The notes: generated from the letters alone by a model not told the origin. A DNA stretch of 64,000 bases from Cyclina sinensis (GCA_012932295.1 JAAONU010000006.1:33444882-33508881), one strand, 5' to 3'; counted from the stretch's first letter, positions 12,561-25,160 are shown. A program made the numbers and translations.

Positions 12561-13370
12561 GTGTCTTGAAGACTTTTTATATGGCAAACTTACAACATTC
12601 AATTGATTGATTAAGACAAGTGTGCATTATTTAATCATAAATACCAGTTTTTCATTGAAAAAGTTTCCTTTTCTCTAAGACTTAAATATTTCTGTCGTGG
12701 TTACTTTTGAAAGCAACAATTATAATGAATCAACATAATTTACATCTTAAAATCGTTTGTACTTTTGTTCAAAAAATTCTGGTGAAACTGGAAACACATC
12801 CCAGACTTTTCACAAAATGGGATCTGTGTAAGGACTTAGGTCCAAAAGCTAAAATTCAAAAGACAAAAAAAAAAAATTCAATCATCAGTGGGAATCTGAA
12901 TATAAATGGATAGGAAAGTGTGCTAAGGAAACAGATTATGCCTTTTGCATGTGGTGCAACCTTTATGTATTAACAAAAAACACTTCATTAGTTTTCTTTT
13001 CTGTTCTTCTTGTCTTTCTTTTTGCGAAAATGAGTCGATAAAAAAATTCCAGTTTTCAAGCTAAAAATCCAGTTGTGAGTTACCGAAGTTATCACATGTA
13101 TGATGTATGTGTATAATAACAACAAAATTTAATTGACTTATTTATTGTTTGATAAAAAGTTTCAAGCATCTACAGTTTAACAAATATAGTCTGAAAGTGT
13201 GATACAAAAAAAAATCGATCTCTTTAAACAGTAGTGAAAATACTCCCAAATATGATTGTTTGACTTTCTGATGACTTTCTAAATCGAATCTTACACAATC
13301 TATAGGTCTAAACTGTTTAACAAATCTTACAAGAAAACACTGATATTCCTGGATCAATCGCCTGAGCACT
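12561..13370. other. Non-coding, no supported gene
   Basis: AT-rich, with short chance ORFs on both strands (12707-12913 + and 13142-13369 -) that show no domain, splice context or coding bias. Confidence 0.45.
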
Positions 13371-13374
13371 TGGG

Positions 13375-13990
13375 CTGTGAGCTAATTGTTGCTGAGTAAA
13401 CATCAAAAGCAAGATTACAGCTTCAAAGATCTTAAATATATTCTCTACAAAAAGGACCACTGGCATCAGGCAAATTTTAACCCAAGTGACATAATTTGAA
13501 CTAGCTGTTTGTGAGGCGATGTCATATGAGGTAAAATGTTGACAAAAATCTACTTTTAACTCTGGTGGCCATGCATGTCACTTTTGACCCAGGGGCCAAG
13601 GTTTGAACAACTTAGGAACAGAGCTAGTACAACAGAATGGTACATAACCAAATTTTTGTCAACAACCAGAAAACAATGTGAAAATATAAATCTAAACTCT
13701 AGGCTGTGGCCAATAGTGACCCAATGATCATAATTTGAACCATCTTGGTAAAGGATTAGTAGGTAATGTAACAAACTGCAGTTATAGTATAGGCCCTGTG
13801 GTTTTGGAAAAGTAGTTTTTGATTTTATTGTCCCTATCTCTATGTTAAACACAACAACTTGTGGGCAGGGCCAATAGTGATAGGGATGTATCTTGGTAGA
13901 GGTCTTCTAGTCTAAGAATACAGTGCTACATACCAAATGTCCAAGCTTTGAGGTGTCCCATCCATACTGCTTTACAATATCACTGTTGTG
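13375..13990. repeat. Dispersed repeat of the 'cccaggggcataatttgaac' family
   Basis: It begins 'gctgagtaaacatcaaaagcaagat', very like 60855-60885. It continues with modules 'gggccaatagtgac', 'ataatttgaacca', 'cttggtagaggtctt' and 'ccaaatgtccaagctt', as in 60795-62600. The open frame at 13556-13852 (-) lies inside the repeat and is not a gene. Confidence 0.7.
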
Positions 13991-14029
13991 TGTCCAGGAC
14001 CCCATTTAGTTAAATCAAGGCAAGGAAGA

Positions 14030-14510
14030 ATCATTTTCAAAATCCCTGTAAAGTACAATCACAGTAAGAATAAGACCTCTGTTAAGGAAAATCAAGGTAA
14101 GAATACATGTTGATACTTTCAGAGACTCCTTATAAGTAAAAGTAAGGTAAGAATAAATATTTTGAGAGACCCCTTTTAAGTAAAATTAAGGTAAGAATCA
14201 ATAATTTTAGAGACTACGTTCAGTTAAATCAAGATAATAATAAATAATTGTAGAGATAACTGGTAAGTAAAATCAAGGTGAGAATAACTATTTTGACAGA
14301 CTCTGTTAAGTTAAATCAAGGTAAGCATAAATAATTTTAGAGACTCTGTTAAGTTAAATCAAGGTAAGAATAAATAATTTTAGAGACTCTGTTAAGTTAA
14401 ATCAAGGTAAAGCATAAATAATTTTAGAGACTCCTATTTAGTTAAATCAAGGTAAGAATAAATATTTTGAGAGACTCCTATTAAGTAAAATCCAGGTAAT
14501 AATAAGCAGT
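14030..14510. repeat. Minisatellite, about 43-bp degenerate unit, about 11 copies
   Basis: Units contain 'gtaagaataaata', 'ttttagagactc' and 'gttaagttaaatcaag'. Copies in the middle (about 14300-14440) are nearly identical while edge copies are diverged, the pattern expected from unequal exchange. Confidence 0.85.
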
Positions 14511-15590
14511 GTTGGACTTCTTTGGAGTTATGATAAATACCAGTGCAACAGTGTATAAAAAGATCCATTTCAACACACTTTTCAAATTTCTTTATTCAAT
14601 TATCCAAGCTACATTAAATGGAAACTGACTGATGGAAAGGAACTGTTACAGAAATATATGGACCATTCTCTACTCAATACTCTACTCATATTCCACAAAA
14701 TCAACAAAAGCTCCAAATAAAAAAAGCTGGATAATAATAATCAGAAGAGATACATGAAAACGGCCAGTCCAATTTAGAAGTAAGCATTTTAATCTACAAC
14801 ATTTTTTCCAAATATGATCAATATTAAGTAAACTTTTATCATTGACAGACCAGAGGAACAGTTATATGAAACTGAAGACAGAATCAACAAAACTAATATG
14901 ATATACATTAACTGTCAACAACCACACCATAAAAGACTTAGAAGCCCAAGGGCAACATGTAGAGCCCACCAGGTGTCCAAAAGATCAAAAGTTGTGGAAA
15001 AGCCTTGCAGAGTTATGCACCTTGTACAGAGCACTTCTGCTTAATGTCCCTTATTACTGTGTGAAGTTTCAACAAGGTGCTTCTAAAAAATTTTGAGAAA
15101 TGCGCTAGATAATGAAAAAATACTTTTCTACAATCTTGAGATATTTCCATGTATTTCTTACATTCATTTATAGTACTGTCAATAAATTCATGTTTTTGGT
15201 AAGTCTGTAAATAAAGAATTGGAAATAAAAAATTCAGCAATGCCCAACTGAACAATACTTACCTATGAACAATACTTGTACTAATTTTTTTTCCAAATAA
15301 TGAAAACAATGACTATATTTAAATACAAAATAGTAGGGTTTTAGTTTATCCTTGGTACAAAATAGGTATGTTTAAAAGTCACAAGCCATGATATCATTAT
15401 TTTAACGTTGGTACAATGTAGATTTAAGAATCTACAAAAAGCAACCAAGTTGTCAATCTAACAAGCAGTTCTCTTTGAATGACAGTTACACTGCAGTAAA
15501 AACTTAAACTACAGCAAATACAGGAAAAGACTGGGAGAATTAACAATTTGTGATTCTTATTGAAATAAATTGGTTATACCAACTGACAGC
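14511..15590. other. Non-coding, no supported gene
   Basis: AT-rich sequence. Around 14940-15010 a short remnant contains 'cccaagggcaacatgtagagc'. No exon is supported. Confidence 0.4.
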
Positions 15591-15596
15591 AATAAA

Positions 15597-15895
15597 AGGG
15601 AATAGATCAGTGATCCAGTGGTAACCTGCTGGACTGGTAACCCAGGGGTCCCAAGATCTATCCACCGCTCCACCACTAACATTACTAATCCTCTTTCAGA
15701 TGAGACCTTAAACAAGGTCCCATGTATCAGTGCTGTACACTGAGCATGCAAAAGAACCAGGTGTGTCTCTGGCACAGGTCGCTTTCTGTATCTTGCACTA
15801 TCCCCCACAACATAAAATAACTAATCTCTTAAGGGGGCGTCGGTCATATGGGCAACTGGTACCGATGATAAATAAACTCAAATAGACAGACAGCA
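15597..15895 (+). mobile_element. tRNA-derived SINE, copy 1 (forward)
   Basis: The head carries a tRNA-like A-box region ('gatccagtggtaacctgc') and a degraded B-box region near 'caagatctatcc'. The body includes 'tgagaccttaaacaagg', 'ggtcccatgtatcag', 'gaaccaggtgtgtctctgg' and 'ttgcactatcccccac'. The tail is 'ggtaccgatgataaata'. The same body is found reversed at 42319-42604 and 49154-49437, which defines a family. There is no protein; such elements are moved by a partner LINE. Confidence 0.8.
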
Positions 15896-15984
15896 ATAAA
15901 GACATGGTGTCAGGAACATTGTCTGGCAGTACTGATATACAATGAATTTGTGAGAGATAAATAATAATGTAATGAAATCTTGCA

Positions 15985-16808
15985 GCAGATTTTTTTATAT
16001 GTGAAATCTTTCAACTGACCTTGCTATATGTGAATTCTTGCAGCAGGTTTTGATAGATGTGAAATCTTGCAGCCTATTTTGATATATGTGAAATCTTTCA
16101 ACTGACCTTGCTATATGTGAATTCTTGCAGCAGGTTTTGTTATCTGTGAAATCTTTCAACTGACCTTGCTATAAATATGTGAATTCTTGCAGCAGGTTTT
16201 GATATATGTGAAATCTTGCAGCAGGTTTTGATATATGTGAAATCTTGCAGCAGATTTTGTTATATGTGAATTTTTGCAACTGAACTTGTTATATGTGAAA
16301 TCTTGCAACTGACCAGTTATATGTGAAATCTTGCAGCAGACATTATTATAATTATGTGAATTCTTGCAACTGACTTTGCTCTATGTGAAATCTTCCAGCT
16401 GATCTCGTTATATGTGAAATCTTGCAAATGAACTTGTTATATGTGAAATCTTGCAAATGAACTAGTTATATGTGAAATCTTGCAACTGAACTTGTTATAT
16501 GTGAAATCTTACAACTGAACTTGTTATATGTGAAATCTTGCAACTGAACTTGTTATATGTGAAATCCTACAACTGAACTTGTTATATGTGAAATCTTGCA
16601 AATGAACTGGTTACATGTATATGTGAAATCCTACAACTGAACATGTTATATGTGAAATCTTGCAAATGAACTTGTTATTTGTGAACTCTTGCAGCTGACT
16701 TTGTTATAAGTGAACTATTGCAGCTGACTTTGTTTTATATGAAATCTTGCAGCAGACTTTGTTAAATGTGAACTCTTGCAGTTGTCCTTGTTATATGTGA
16801 AATCTATC
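15985..16808. repeat. Minisatellite, about 29-bp unit, about 28 copies
   Basis: Units read 'gttatatgtgaaatcttgc' followed by 'aactgaactt' or the variant 'agcaggtttt'. The 'agcaggttttg' variant dominates the left third and 'aactgaacttg' the middle, so the array is zoned. It lies immediately before the duplicated block that resumes at about 16810, inside segment B. Confidence 0.9.
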
Positions 16809-17126
16809 AGTGTTTCCATGCACTGTCTAATACAGCAATCTATTTTGCATGGTAGTCTCTTGGTAACTGTCTCTCCATGACAGCGTCTGCATATCTGAAG
16901 TCAACGTGAAAGATTAAAATTTACAGTTTTGCACGAGACATTTTTCCTGTTAATGTCAGCTAGGTATGATCATGTAGCATAACATAAACAAGAATACCAA
17001 CTAATATCTTAATATGTATTTTACAAAATCCGCAGGAGCAAAATGAAACTGTCCTCATTTCTATCTGAATAAAAAGATGTCGTTAAAAAGTAGTTAACAA
17101 ATGCTTTCACTTACTTCCATCAAATG

Positions 17127-17424
17127 TAATGCTACACAACCTGTAGATACTGGGTCTGTGATATGAGGCTCAAAAGAATGCTACACAATCTGTAGATGCT
17201 GGGTCTGTGATATGAGGCTCAAAAGAATGCTACACAATCTGTAGATGCTGGGTCTGTGATATGAGGCTCAAAAGAATACTACACAATCTGTAGATGCTGG
17301 GTCTGTGATATGAGGCTCAAAAGAATGCTACACAATCTGTAGATGCTGGGTCTGTGATATGAGGCTCGAAAGAATGCTACACAATCTGTAGATGCTGGGT
17401 CTGTGATATGAGGCTCAAAAGAAA
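17127..17424. repeat. Minisatellite, 49-bp unit, 6 near-identical copies
   Basis: Each unit contains 'aatgctacacaatctgtag' followed by 'atgctgggtctgtgatatg' and 'aggctcaaaag'. Copies differ at only one or two positions and the first is the most diverged, so the expansion is recent. Confidence 0.92.
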
Positions 17425-17679
17425 GGTCATGGTGACAATTGGGGAAGGGGCTTAATCAGAAAATACGACTGTAATTTATCATAACGTCAGCAGTGTCAGC
17501 TTTTTGCTGTTTATGAGAAATGTTATATATCTAACAAGTAACAAAGGAACACTTTCACTAATCTATAATTGTGGGTTCTGACTTATTCTGAGAAAAATGC
17601 ATGAAAAATATTGGTCATGTGTGAAGGCACTTACACTTGAATGTACAAAGAACTGCAACAAACAAGAACTGTCACTTTA

Positions 17680-18250
17680 AGATGACAATTTGCACCCGAA
17701 GTGGTGCAATGACTTTGAGCTGAGGACCAGTCATTCAAGGCTCAAGTTCAAATAAATATAGATCAGTGCGAAGGTGTTCTCCAAAGAGGTGTTGTGTCCA
17801 AGTATGAAGTAAATCCACTAACTAATAAGGAAGTTACGGTCAATGTTAAAGTTTCTGGACAATTGGATCTTCAAGGTGAAGGTCATTCAGGGGTCAAGGT
17901 GAAATAAATATAGGTCAGTGAGAAGGCCTTGTCGAAAGGGGTGTTGTGTCCAAGTATGAAGTAAATCCATTCACTAATCAGGAAGTTGTGGCCAATGTTA
18001 AAGTTTTCTGACAGACGGACATGCAGTCAAAACTGAATAGGAGGCCTTTTCTTTTGTTATTTTCTTTCCATTAATACAGGGCCTTTGGCCCCTTATTTTA
18101 TTGTTACAGAATGAACTCTATTATTCTCTTTTATTATGTTTACAGTTAGATTGCCCCCTTTTTATATTCGGTAGAGCGGACTGACTGACTGACTGATGGA
18201 TGGACAGTTCAAAAACTATATGCCTCTCTTCAGCGGCATAAAAAGTGACA
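17680..18250. repeat. Dispersed repeat with 'gttgtgtccaagtatgaag' modules
   Basis: Two modules of about 180 bp share 'aaataaatataggtcagtg', 'ggtgttgtgtccaagtatg' and 'ggccaatgttaaagttt'. A related module is nested at 52535-52640. The right side ends with a 'ctgactgactgactgatgg' run and 'tatgcctctcttcagcggca', a terminus type shared with the other dispersed families. Confidence 0.7.
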
Positions 18251-18325
18251 ATAAGAGATGCAATTTAACTCATTTGGTTACTAGTAACTTACATAAAACT
18301 AGAGCTATAACTAGAAGTTATTAAT

Positions 18326-19045
18326 TATTGTATGAAGTTGCACTGAATTCCAACCAGTAGCTTTCAAGTTATGCTCAGGACAAGTAAAACCAACAAAGGG
18401 CAAAACTCTGCAAATAGTGAAGATGGAGTTATTGCTCTTGTACACTGCACTTCCTGTCATTGTGCTTGACCATTGTATGAAGTTGCAATGAATTCCAACA
18501 AGTAGTTTTCAAGCTATGCTCAGGACAAGGAAAACCAACAAAGGGCAATAACTCTGCAAATAGTGAAGATGGAGTTATGGCTCTTGTACACTGCAATTCC
18601 TGTCATTATGCTTGACCATTGTATGAAGTTGCATTGAATTCCAACCAGAACTGTTCAAGTCATGCTCCGGACAAGGAAAACAAACAAAAAGCAATAACTG
18701 TGCAAAAAGTGAAGATGGAGTTACAGCTTTTGTACACTGCACTTCCTCTCATTGTGCCTGATTACTGTATGAAGTTGCATTGAATTCCAACCATAAGTTT
18801 TCAAGTTATGCTCCGGACAAGAAAAACCAACAAAGGGCAATAACTGTGCAAATAGTGAAGAAGGAGTTATTTTTCTTGAACACTGCACTTCCTGTCATTG
18901 TGCTTGACCATTGTATGAAGTTGCACTGAATTCCAACAAGCAGTTTTCAAGTTATACTCCGACAAGGAATTTGCAACAGACCGCCCGACCGACCAACCAC
19001 CGGGTGACTCCTATATATCCCCAAACTTTGTTTCAGGGGTATAAT
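18326..19045. repeat. Dispersed repeat, about 146-bp module, about 4.5 copies
   Basis: Modules contain 'ttgtatgaagttgca', 'gaattccaaccagtag', 'aaagggcaataactctgca', 'gtgaagatggagttatgg' and 'tgcacttcctgtcattgtg'. The terminus is 'tgtttcaggggtataataa'. The frame at 18911-19153 (+) is part of the repeat. Confidence 0.8.
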
Positions 19046-20304
19046 AAAGATTATTTTAATTACATAATTTTGACAAGTTTACAAACTAAAAAATGTTCCA
19101 GCTTTTTGGTTTTAATAATGCTGACTTTTCAAGATATAACTGAAAGAGAGTAAAATACTTACACACCCATGTGCATGCAGGCACACATACAACACAATAA
19201 CATACATTTCAGACAGAACTCCTTCGCAGATGTCACAATGGTCTGACCTTAAGTCAAACTGTTACTCTTGTTTTGTATTGTAAATGTCTTACAGAAACAA
19301 AACTCTTCTCTGAAAATCAACCAATCAAAGTAAGTAATCTCATAGCTATTTTCATTCTATTGTCACTCTCTCTGTTAATAAAAGCTTTCTTCAAGTGAAT
19401 ATCTGTCTACTGGTTTCAGTTTCAATTTAAGTTCAGATATCACTTGAAAGTAATTTGATTTCGGACGTTCATGTGACAGTTCAAATATTCTGCACAATCA
19501 CTATACAAAAGCTAATTAGAAAACAAATATGTCCCTGGGAGAAACTATACAAATTAATATATTTAAAATTTTATTTCCTAATATTAGCACTAATTGAAAT
19601 TATTTTGCAAATTCTTAATCAAGTCGATTAGCTATGGAAGCCAATACCTTTAACGAAAGTCACAAATTCGATTAAATAGTTTTAACTATCTCATTATTTC
19701 AAATTCCAAAATGAAAGGAACCTATTCAGCCTGAAAATGCATTTAAAATGATTTTTTCAAGTCAAAATTTGGCTTTACACCCTATTAATGGGTGCAGTCA
19801 TTGTTGCAGAAATACACAAGATTAACCGAGACTCTCATTTTGTGACACCATAGTTTCATTCCTTGATAATGGCGATAGTATAATTTCAATCTTTCCAAAG
19901 TGCACGATCTGCCTTCCTATTATTTGAATATGATTTAAGTGTATAATGACAATGAAAGGTACTGCAAATATAAATTATGAATTGATTAAGAGTCTGCTCT
20001 TGTGTCGAGTAATTGTAACTAGAGGTATTTTATTAACAAATATTTCTGGCTTCATCCAGAATAACGCTGGTTGTCAATGGTTTTGTAATATACAAAATAT
20101 AACGTGTCCCTGACTAAAGTCTGGCTATTTTTTAAATCATAAGGCATTTTTTTCAGTATTGTAATTTTATTTGATTAATTCTTTCAGGTTTAAAGTTGAT
20201 TTACAAATGTTAAGAAGAACTTGTGTTCTGGTGAACAAAAAGCAGCATCATAATACGAGTGTAAGTTACTGTTATTTCATTCACAGCATTCTTAACTATT
20301 AATC

Positions 20305-20465
20305 CTAGGTTAAACTTTTTTTTTTCACTCCAGGAAAAAAAAAACAGATCGTACTTTATTAAGTTTGACATTTGCACATTTATTTCAAATAAAATTAAAA
20401 ATACAAAGCCGAATCTCTGGAATAATGACAATTATTTCCTAGGTTAAACTTTTTTTTTCACTCCA
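20305..20465. repeat. Short direct repeat pair
   Basis: The phrase 'cctaggttaaact' followed by a T-run and 'cactcca' occurs at about 20305 and again at about 20438, about 133 bp apart. It flanks AT-rich sequence, and a local duplication is the simplest reading. Confidence 0.7.
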
Positions 20466-20761
20466 CTTTATAATAACATGTCAGATAATAATGATACTAA
20501 TTTACTCTTTATAACAAAGTCACCCAAGTTAACACCTATTATAATTACACAATTTACACTGAATTTAGTAATTTGAATAGTAAATCTGGGAAGTGAAAAC
20601 AATTTCAGCAGAACCAATGCGTATGAATTATTTATTTTTGAAAAATACAAAATATGCCATCAATTTATTTAGCATATGCAAAACAATATGCATTCTTGTG
20701 ATAATCTTGCTATTGTAGTCTTTATTAATTTAGTTGAAATAACTACATCACCGACTAAATG

Positions 20762-20771
20762 GTCACGTGAC
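20762..20771. promoter_or_regulatory. Palindromic E-box GTCACGTGAC beside an inverted CCAAT box
   Basis: GTCACGTGAC is a perfect palindrome identical to the core of the CLEAR/TFEB-type E-box. About 20 bases further lies 'ccattggtcc', an inverted CCAAT box. No exon was found next to it, so the regulatory role is speculative. Confidence 0.25.
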
Positions 20772-22082
20772 AAGTTGACGCATTCCATTGGTCCACCATT
20801 GACTGGAAAATGGCTACTTTTGGTTAAGCGTTTCTAAGTAAATATTCTTTCAATATTCGTAAAATTTTCAAAACTTAACAATAAATGCAACTTTATTATG
20901 GTGTCGACTGAATTTGTGACTTTTGTTTCCCTTTAAGTGAATCAAAGCATAAAGCATTGCTCTTTGCTTATGGTAAATAATATATTTACACCCTTCAATG
21001 TTCTTACACAAGGTTCAAGGTGACCGATTATTTAGCATGTCCCTAACAGCCTTGGTAAAAATAGCCGAAAAATTAAGTGGGCTCTACATGAACTACCGTA
21101 TGAAGATTATATGAATGGTTTTCATTAATCATTAGTGGTCAAGGTTAATTTTCCAGCCAATAACAATGCTGCATTTTTCAAATTTTTTATGTGTTAAATT
21201 CCATAGAACATATCTATTAGAAATTCCGATGATAGAACGACAGCATGCCTACATGATAAAACACTGTTGAGTGTAGAGTTGTATGGAGTCAGAGGTATTG
21301 TAGATCAAGTGAGCTATTCATAGAACAACTATTAGAAAGGTTATACATAAATTAACAATTGAATGAGTAAAAAATACTTGTTCTTTACAAAATATTTGCA
21401 CTGCAATATTAAAATACATAAAGAAATCATTTTGAAAAATATTAGAAAAAAGAACAAGTATTATAACAAAGCAGAAAAGTGCTTAAATTTAGAATGCAAC
21501 AACAAACAGTGCCATAGTTTAGAATCATTGTCAAACAGCTGATTGAAAATTTCACGAAGCATTCATGATGTTTTAGCTCACCAATTTTTGTATCAATAGC
21601 TTTACAAAAATACATATTATATCAAAGTCATTGTTAAAATATGCTACATCAACAGAGCCAGCTAATTCCATGAATTTTTATAATTAATCTTCGTCATGTA
21701 TCCATTTTATGCTTTAATCATCTAATTATTAAACCTATACATTAAAGGAAAAGCTTGAACAAATCTCAAAGGTGAATGACAGAGTACAGAAATATTATAA
21801 TGATATCAACACACATTATTTATTAGAATTCTAAGAGGTAATTAACTGTTATCCATTTACTTTGAGCAGGTATCAAAAGGTCATTTTCTTGTCTGATTCT
21901 TTATATAGTACAGAAAAAAATACATCCAAAAATGTGCACAATACGTACTATAGACAAAATCAACGAAACTAGTCTCGCAATGACCATCGACTGAGGAAAA
22001 CAAAATATTTATAGGAAAACTTTCCTTTCTTCTTATCCAGGTTTGTGCTAAATATATTTTCCACTGCATGTTCTTTAACCTG

Positions 22083-22519
22083 TAGGGTTCATACAGACAT
22101 TCAATACCAAAATTCAAGCACTTTTTAAGCACGTTTCCTAATTTTCAAGCACAAATTTTCCCGACGCTTTATACTGGTTTCTATAGGAGAATACATGTAA
22201 CTAAGGAGCACAACTAGAGTATTCATACCCATACAAGTTCGAACCAACTGCAATTCATCCATTACTATTACGTTGGGTAAATATTTTATTGATTTTGGGA
22301 CTAAATGGGATCATTTGTTGAAACCTATCAACTTTTTACCAGACACTTTGTCATTTATTCATTTTCAAGCAAGTTTTCAGATGAAATTAAGCACTTTTAA
22401 AGCACTTTTTAAGAGAGTAACCAAATTCAAGGACTTTTAAGGACTTTTTTTCATTCTTAAGCACTTTTTAAGAATGGGGCTCATATATTCAAACACTTTT
22501 TAAGACTGTGCCAACCCTG
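22083..22519. mobile_element. hAT-like non-autonomous element (MITE)
   Basis: The left end TAGGGTTCATACAGAC and the inverted right end CAGGGTTGGCACAGTC match at most positions, giving 16-bp imperfect inverted ends of the CAGGGTT type seen in hAT elements. The interior is packed with short 'caagcactttttaag' and 'aaggactttt' repeats in one orientation. Length is about 437 bp and no transposase is present. I could not see a convincing 8-bp target duplication, so class assignment is tentative. Confidence 0.55.
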
Positions 22520-22840
22520 TCTAAGAACAGATATTGTTGAAAATGTATCAGCAGTTTACAATTTACTGCAGTTTAAAGTCTCAGCTAGAACTTGTGTACT
22601 GTGAGAGGGTTCTATCTCAGTAGCCTCATTTATTTCCAGACACAAGCAGGAGGATAGGCACCCTGAATGCCTAATAGTGCTGTGACAGAAAAAGACTGAT
22701 AAGAAAAATTACATCGATGAATAAGCCATTAAAATTTCTGCCACACAATGGCAATGCAAATAATGTTTTTAGACATCCCACATTGTGTTTGCCATTAAAC
22801 GGAAAGGTAACTATGGCAGAGGAAGTTTTTTAAAAAAGAT

Positions 22841-23150
22841 AAATGTCTGCTGGAGAACTATTCTGGGATTACTAAAATTGTAATCATAAATGAAAATCAT
22901 GTTTCAAAGTGACAGCTGTGCATTTAATTTCACAATTCTAGGTAAATGTCAGGCTTGGGCAGAAACTGAATAAGCTTAGCGGATCTGATAGTCTAAAACT
23001 TCTAGCAGTGTGCAAGAAATAGTTCTGGATATTTCGAAATTTGTTGAATGTGAATATGCATAACTAGTTTGCCTAACTATGAAGTTTATGGAACCTGAGT
23101 CCACTTCCCAGTATCCGCATAGGAGAAGTTGCACTGACAATACATAAAAA
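22841..23150. other. Non-coding, no supported gene
   Basis: AT-rich spacer after segment B, with no repeat borders or exon signals that I can support. Confidence 0.4.
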
Positions 23151-23154
23151 TTAA

Positions 23155-23900
23155 AATCTATGAAGTCCCATAACTCCCGTAGAAAAGTTAAGCATAAAAT
23201 CATGACAACATGCACAACTACATTAGGTACTGAATATTTCATTAAAATCTGATGATAAATGTTGAAGGAGAAAACTGTTGTGAAAACAAAAGATAATCAA
23301 AATTTGTAAAGTCCCATAACTCATGTAAAAATCAATTAAGTGGGAAAGTGTTACAATATGCACAACTAAGTACTGAATTAATACTTCCGTAAGATTTCAA
23401 CGAAATCCAGTCATGTTTGTAGGAGTCTTACAAAATGTAAGAAAAGAATCAAAATTTAAAAAGTCCCATAACTCCTGCAAAAACCAGTCAAGCAGAAAAT
23501 TGTGACAATATGCACAACTACACTTAGAAACATCATGAAATGCAATCAAATAAGGACAATAAAAAAACTTGCAAAATTTATATATTTAGCTAATTGTAAA
23601 AGAGTTAACATATAGTTTATTAGCCAAATATATTGGGCAATTAATTATGATACATGTTGCTAGAATTTTAGAAACAATCGTATTTAATGTTATTTCAGTA
23701 CTCATACTCTATTTGTGTGCACGAAATTTCATACTTTTCTCATATGCCATATTTGTCATTATTAAATATGTGTAATGGCATTGAACATTTATTGTTTATG
23801 CTAATAAATTCATTGACTTGACTTGACTTGACTAGGTACTGAACACTTCTGTAAAGTTTCATCAATTTCTAAGACAGAAAATTCAGACAAAAAGATCTAG
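23155..23900. repeat. Tandem 'aaagtcccataactcc' repeat split by an insertion
   Basis: Modules of about 150-170 bp recur at about 23160, 23308 and 23460. They contain 'agtcccataactcc', 'tgacaatatgcacaactac' and 'aggtactgaatacttc'. The fourth module is interrupted near 23540 and resumes at about 23835 ('aggtactgaacacttctgt'), showing that something inserted inside it. Confidence 0.7.
23545..23834 (+). mobile_element. Probable 5'-truncated non-LTR retrotransposon tail
   Basis: This roughly 290-bp AT-rich insert splits the tandem repeat that surrounds it. It ends in 'aataaattcattgacttga' with repeated TTGAC units, a short-repeat 3' tail typical of several non-LTR families. No reverse transcriptase remains. 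The left border is uncertain. Confidence 0.45.
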
Positions 23901-25070
23901 GTCAGTTTTGATGGTTAAATTGTCCATTTAAAATTCCATTTGCATAGAATAATATACAGATAATCATTCAATAGTGAAGCCAAAGATTTTTTTTATGTTC
24001 CACTTGAGAAGATTGAGAGCAGTACGCAAGTATATAAAGATAAAGATCTTTTGAAATATGCATACTTAATTTGTTTATATTAAGTCTCCTTCAGAAAAAA
24101 GACATTCTGCATCAATTCAACAGGAGAAATACCTTCACTGGCTAGACAGATCCACAAATAAGCTAAACCACTTTATTCAGAAGAAGTACCACCACCCTGA
24201 GAAATTATGAAAATTACAAATATTCAAAATATTCAATATACAAAAAAAAAACAATATTCATATAAAAAAACAAAAAAGAATAAAGGTGTCGAGGGGGTAA
24301 ATCTGTAAAAAGTTATGCCGGAAAAGAATCAAACAATACCAAGCAAGCATTCCTATTAGCAGGAAAAAATCTTACCTGCAAAAAAACAAAATACATGTAG
24401 TTACATTGGAATAACACTGTATAAACTTTTTATTAAAATAAAACAAATGTATAACATTTATTTAGCGCATCAACATTCTTCGTCAAGATATCTTCATATG
24501 GAATGTTTCCCAATCATTCTGACAATATAATCCTGAAATAATTTTTTTCTAGTTTCTTTTGTTTGTTTATTTTTCAAAATTAGTTTTCTTAATGAGATTT
24601 GGACAATGTACATGTTTTTTCCATGTCAGTTTGGAAGTTTGCAAAAAGCTCTTTGCCCACCAAAATAAGGTAACACTTTTAATATGAAAGAAATAGTGTG
24701 CTGTTTTGAATAATGACCTTAAACAGTAATCAGATGTTCTTTTATAACAGAACATTTATTTTTTGATAGTTTATGAATTATGGAACAACAAAGGAAGACA
24801 AAATAACTTCATTTAGGTGGTAAAGACAAATTTAAAGCTGAGGATATGGATCCTAATTCCTTCTGAGGTCCTACAAGAGGACTAAAATTATGGTCAACCT
24901 TTCTTGTGTTTCTCATTATCAGGTTTCACGCATGGAAAAAGTCAAAATCAGCTTTATTTTCAATAACTGCATTCTCACATATACTAAAATACTTAGTTGA
25001 ATCTATCATTTTTTTTTTTATTCAGGCTTATTCTTTTGAAATTACGTCTTTGTTATTTGTAATGAGTTAA
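23901..25070. other. Non-coding, no supported gene
   Basis: AT-rich sequence including A-runs near 24240. The frame at 24567-24755 (-) has no recognisable features. Confidence 0.45.
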
Positions 25071-25075
25071 AACCA

Positions 25076-25160
25076 GGGATGTCAACGAATACCTAAATCG
25101 TTGTCTGGATATCCATATAGACTATTTGGATACTATCCGGACAGTCATATAAAATTGACG
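25076..25160. mobile_element. Possible end of a DNA transposon fragment
   Basis: 'cagggatgtcaacgaatac' followed by 'atatccatatagactattt' and 'ggatactatccggaca' resembles a hAT-type terminus. No matching inverted end was located, so it may be a solitary fragment. Confidence 0.25.

Larger units (their letters stand above)
16805..22840. repeat. Diverged duplicated segment B (paralogue of 9830-11800)
   Basis: Blocks at 16805-16990, 19455-19500, 21770-21840 and 22620-22790 match segment A in the same order. Between them lie insertions: a 49-bp minisatellite (17127-17424), dispersed repeats (17680-19040) and a MITE-like element (22083-22519). Outside those insertions the sequence is AT-rich with no supported gene, including 19040-20300 and 20470-21760. 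Confidence 0.55.

Noticed and set aside
15597..15670. Possible functional tRNA gene
   Set aside because: A-box- and B-box-like sequences are present but no cloverleaf closes, and the same body recurs twice more with SINE tails.
15985..17424. Regular arrays considered as CRISPR
   Set aside because: Units are head-to-tail with no unique spacers, and the surroundings are eukaryotic. These are minisatellites.
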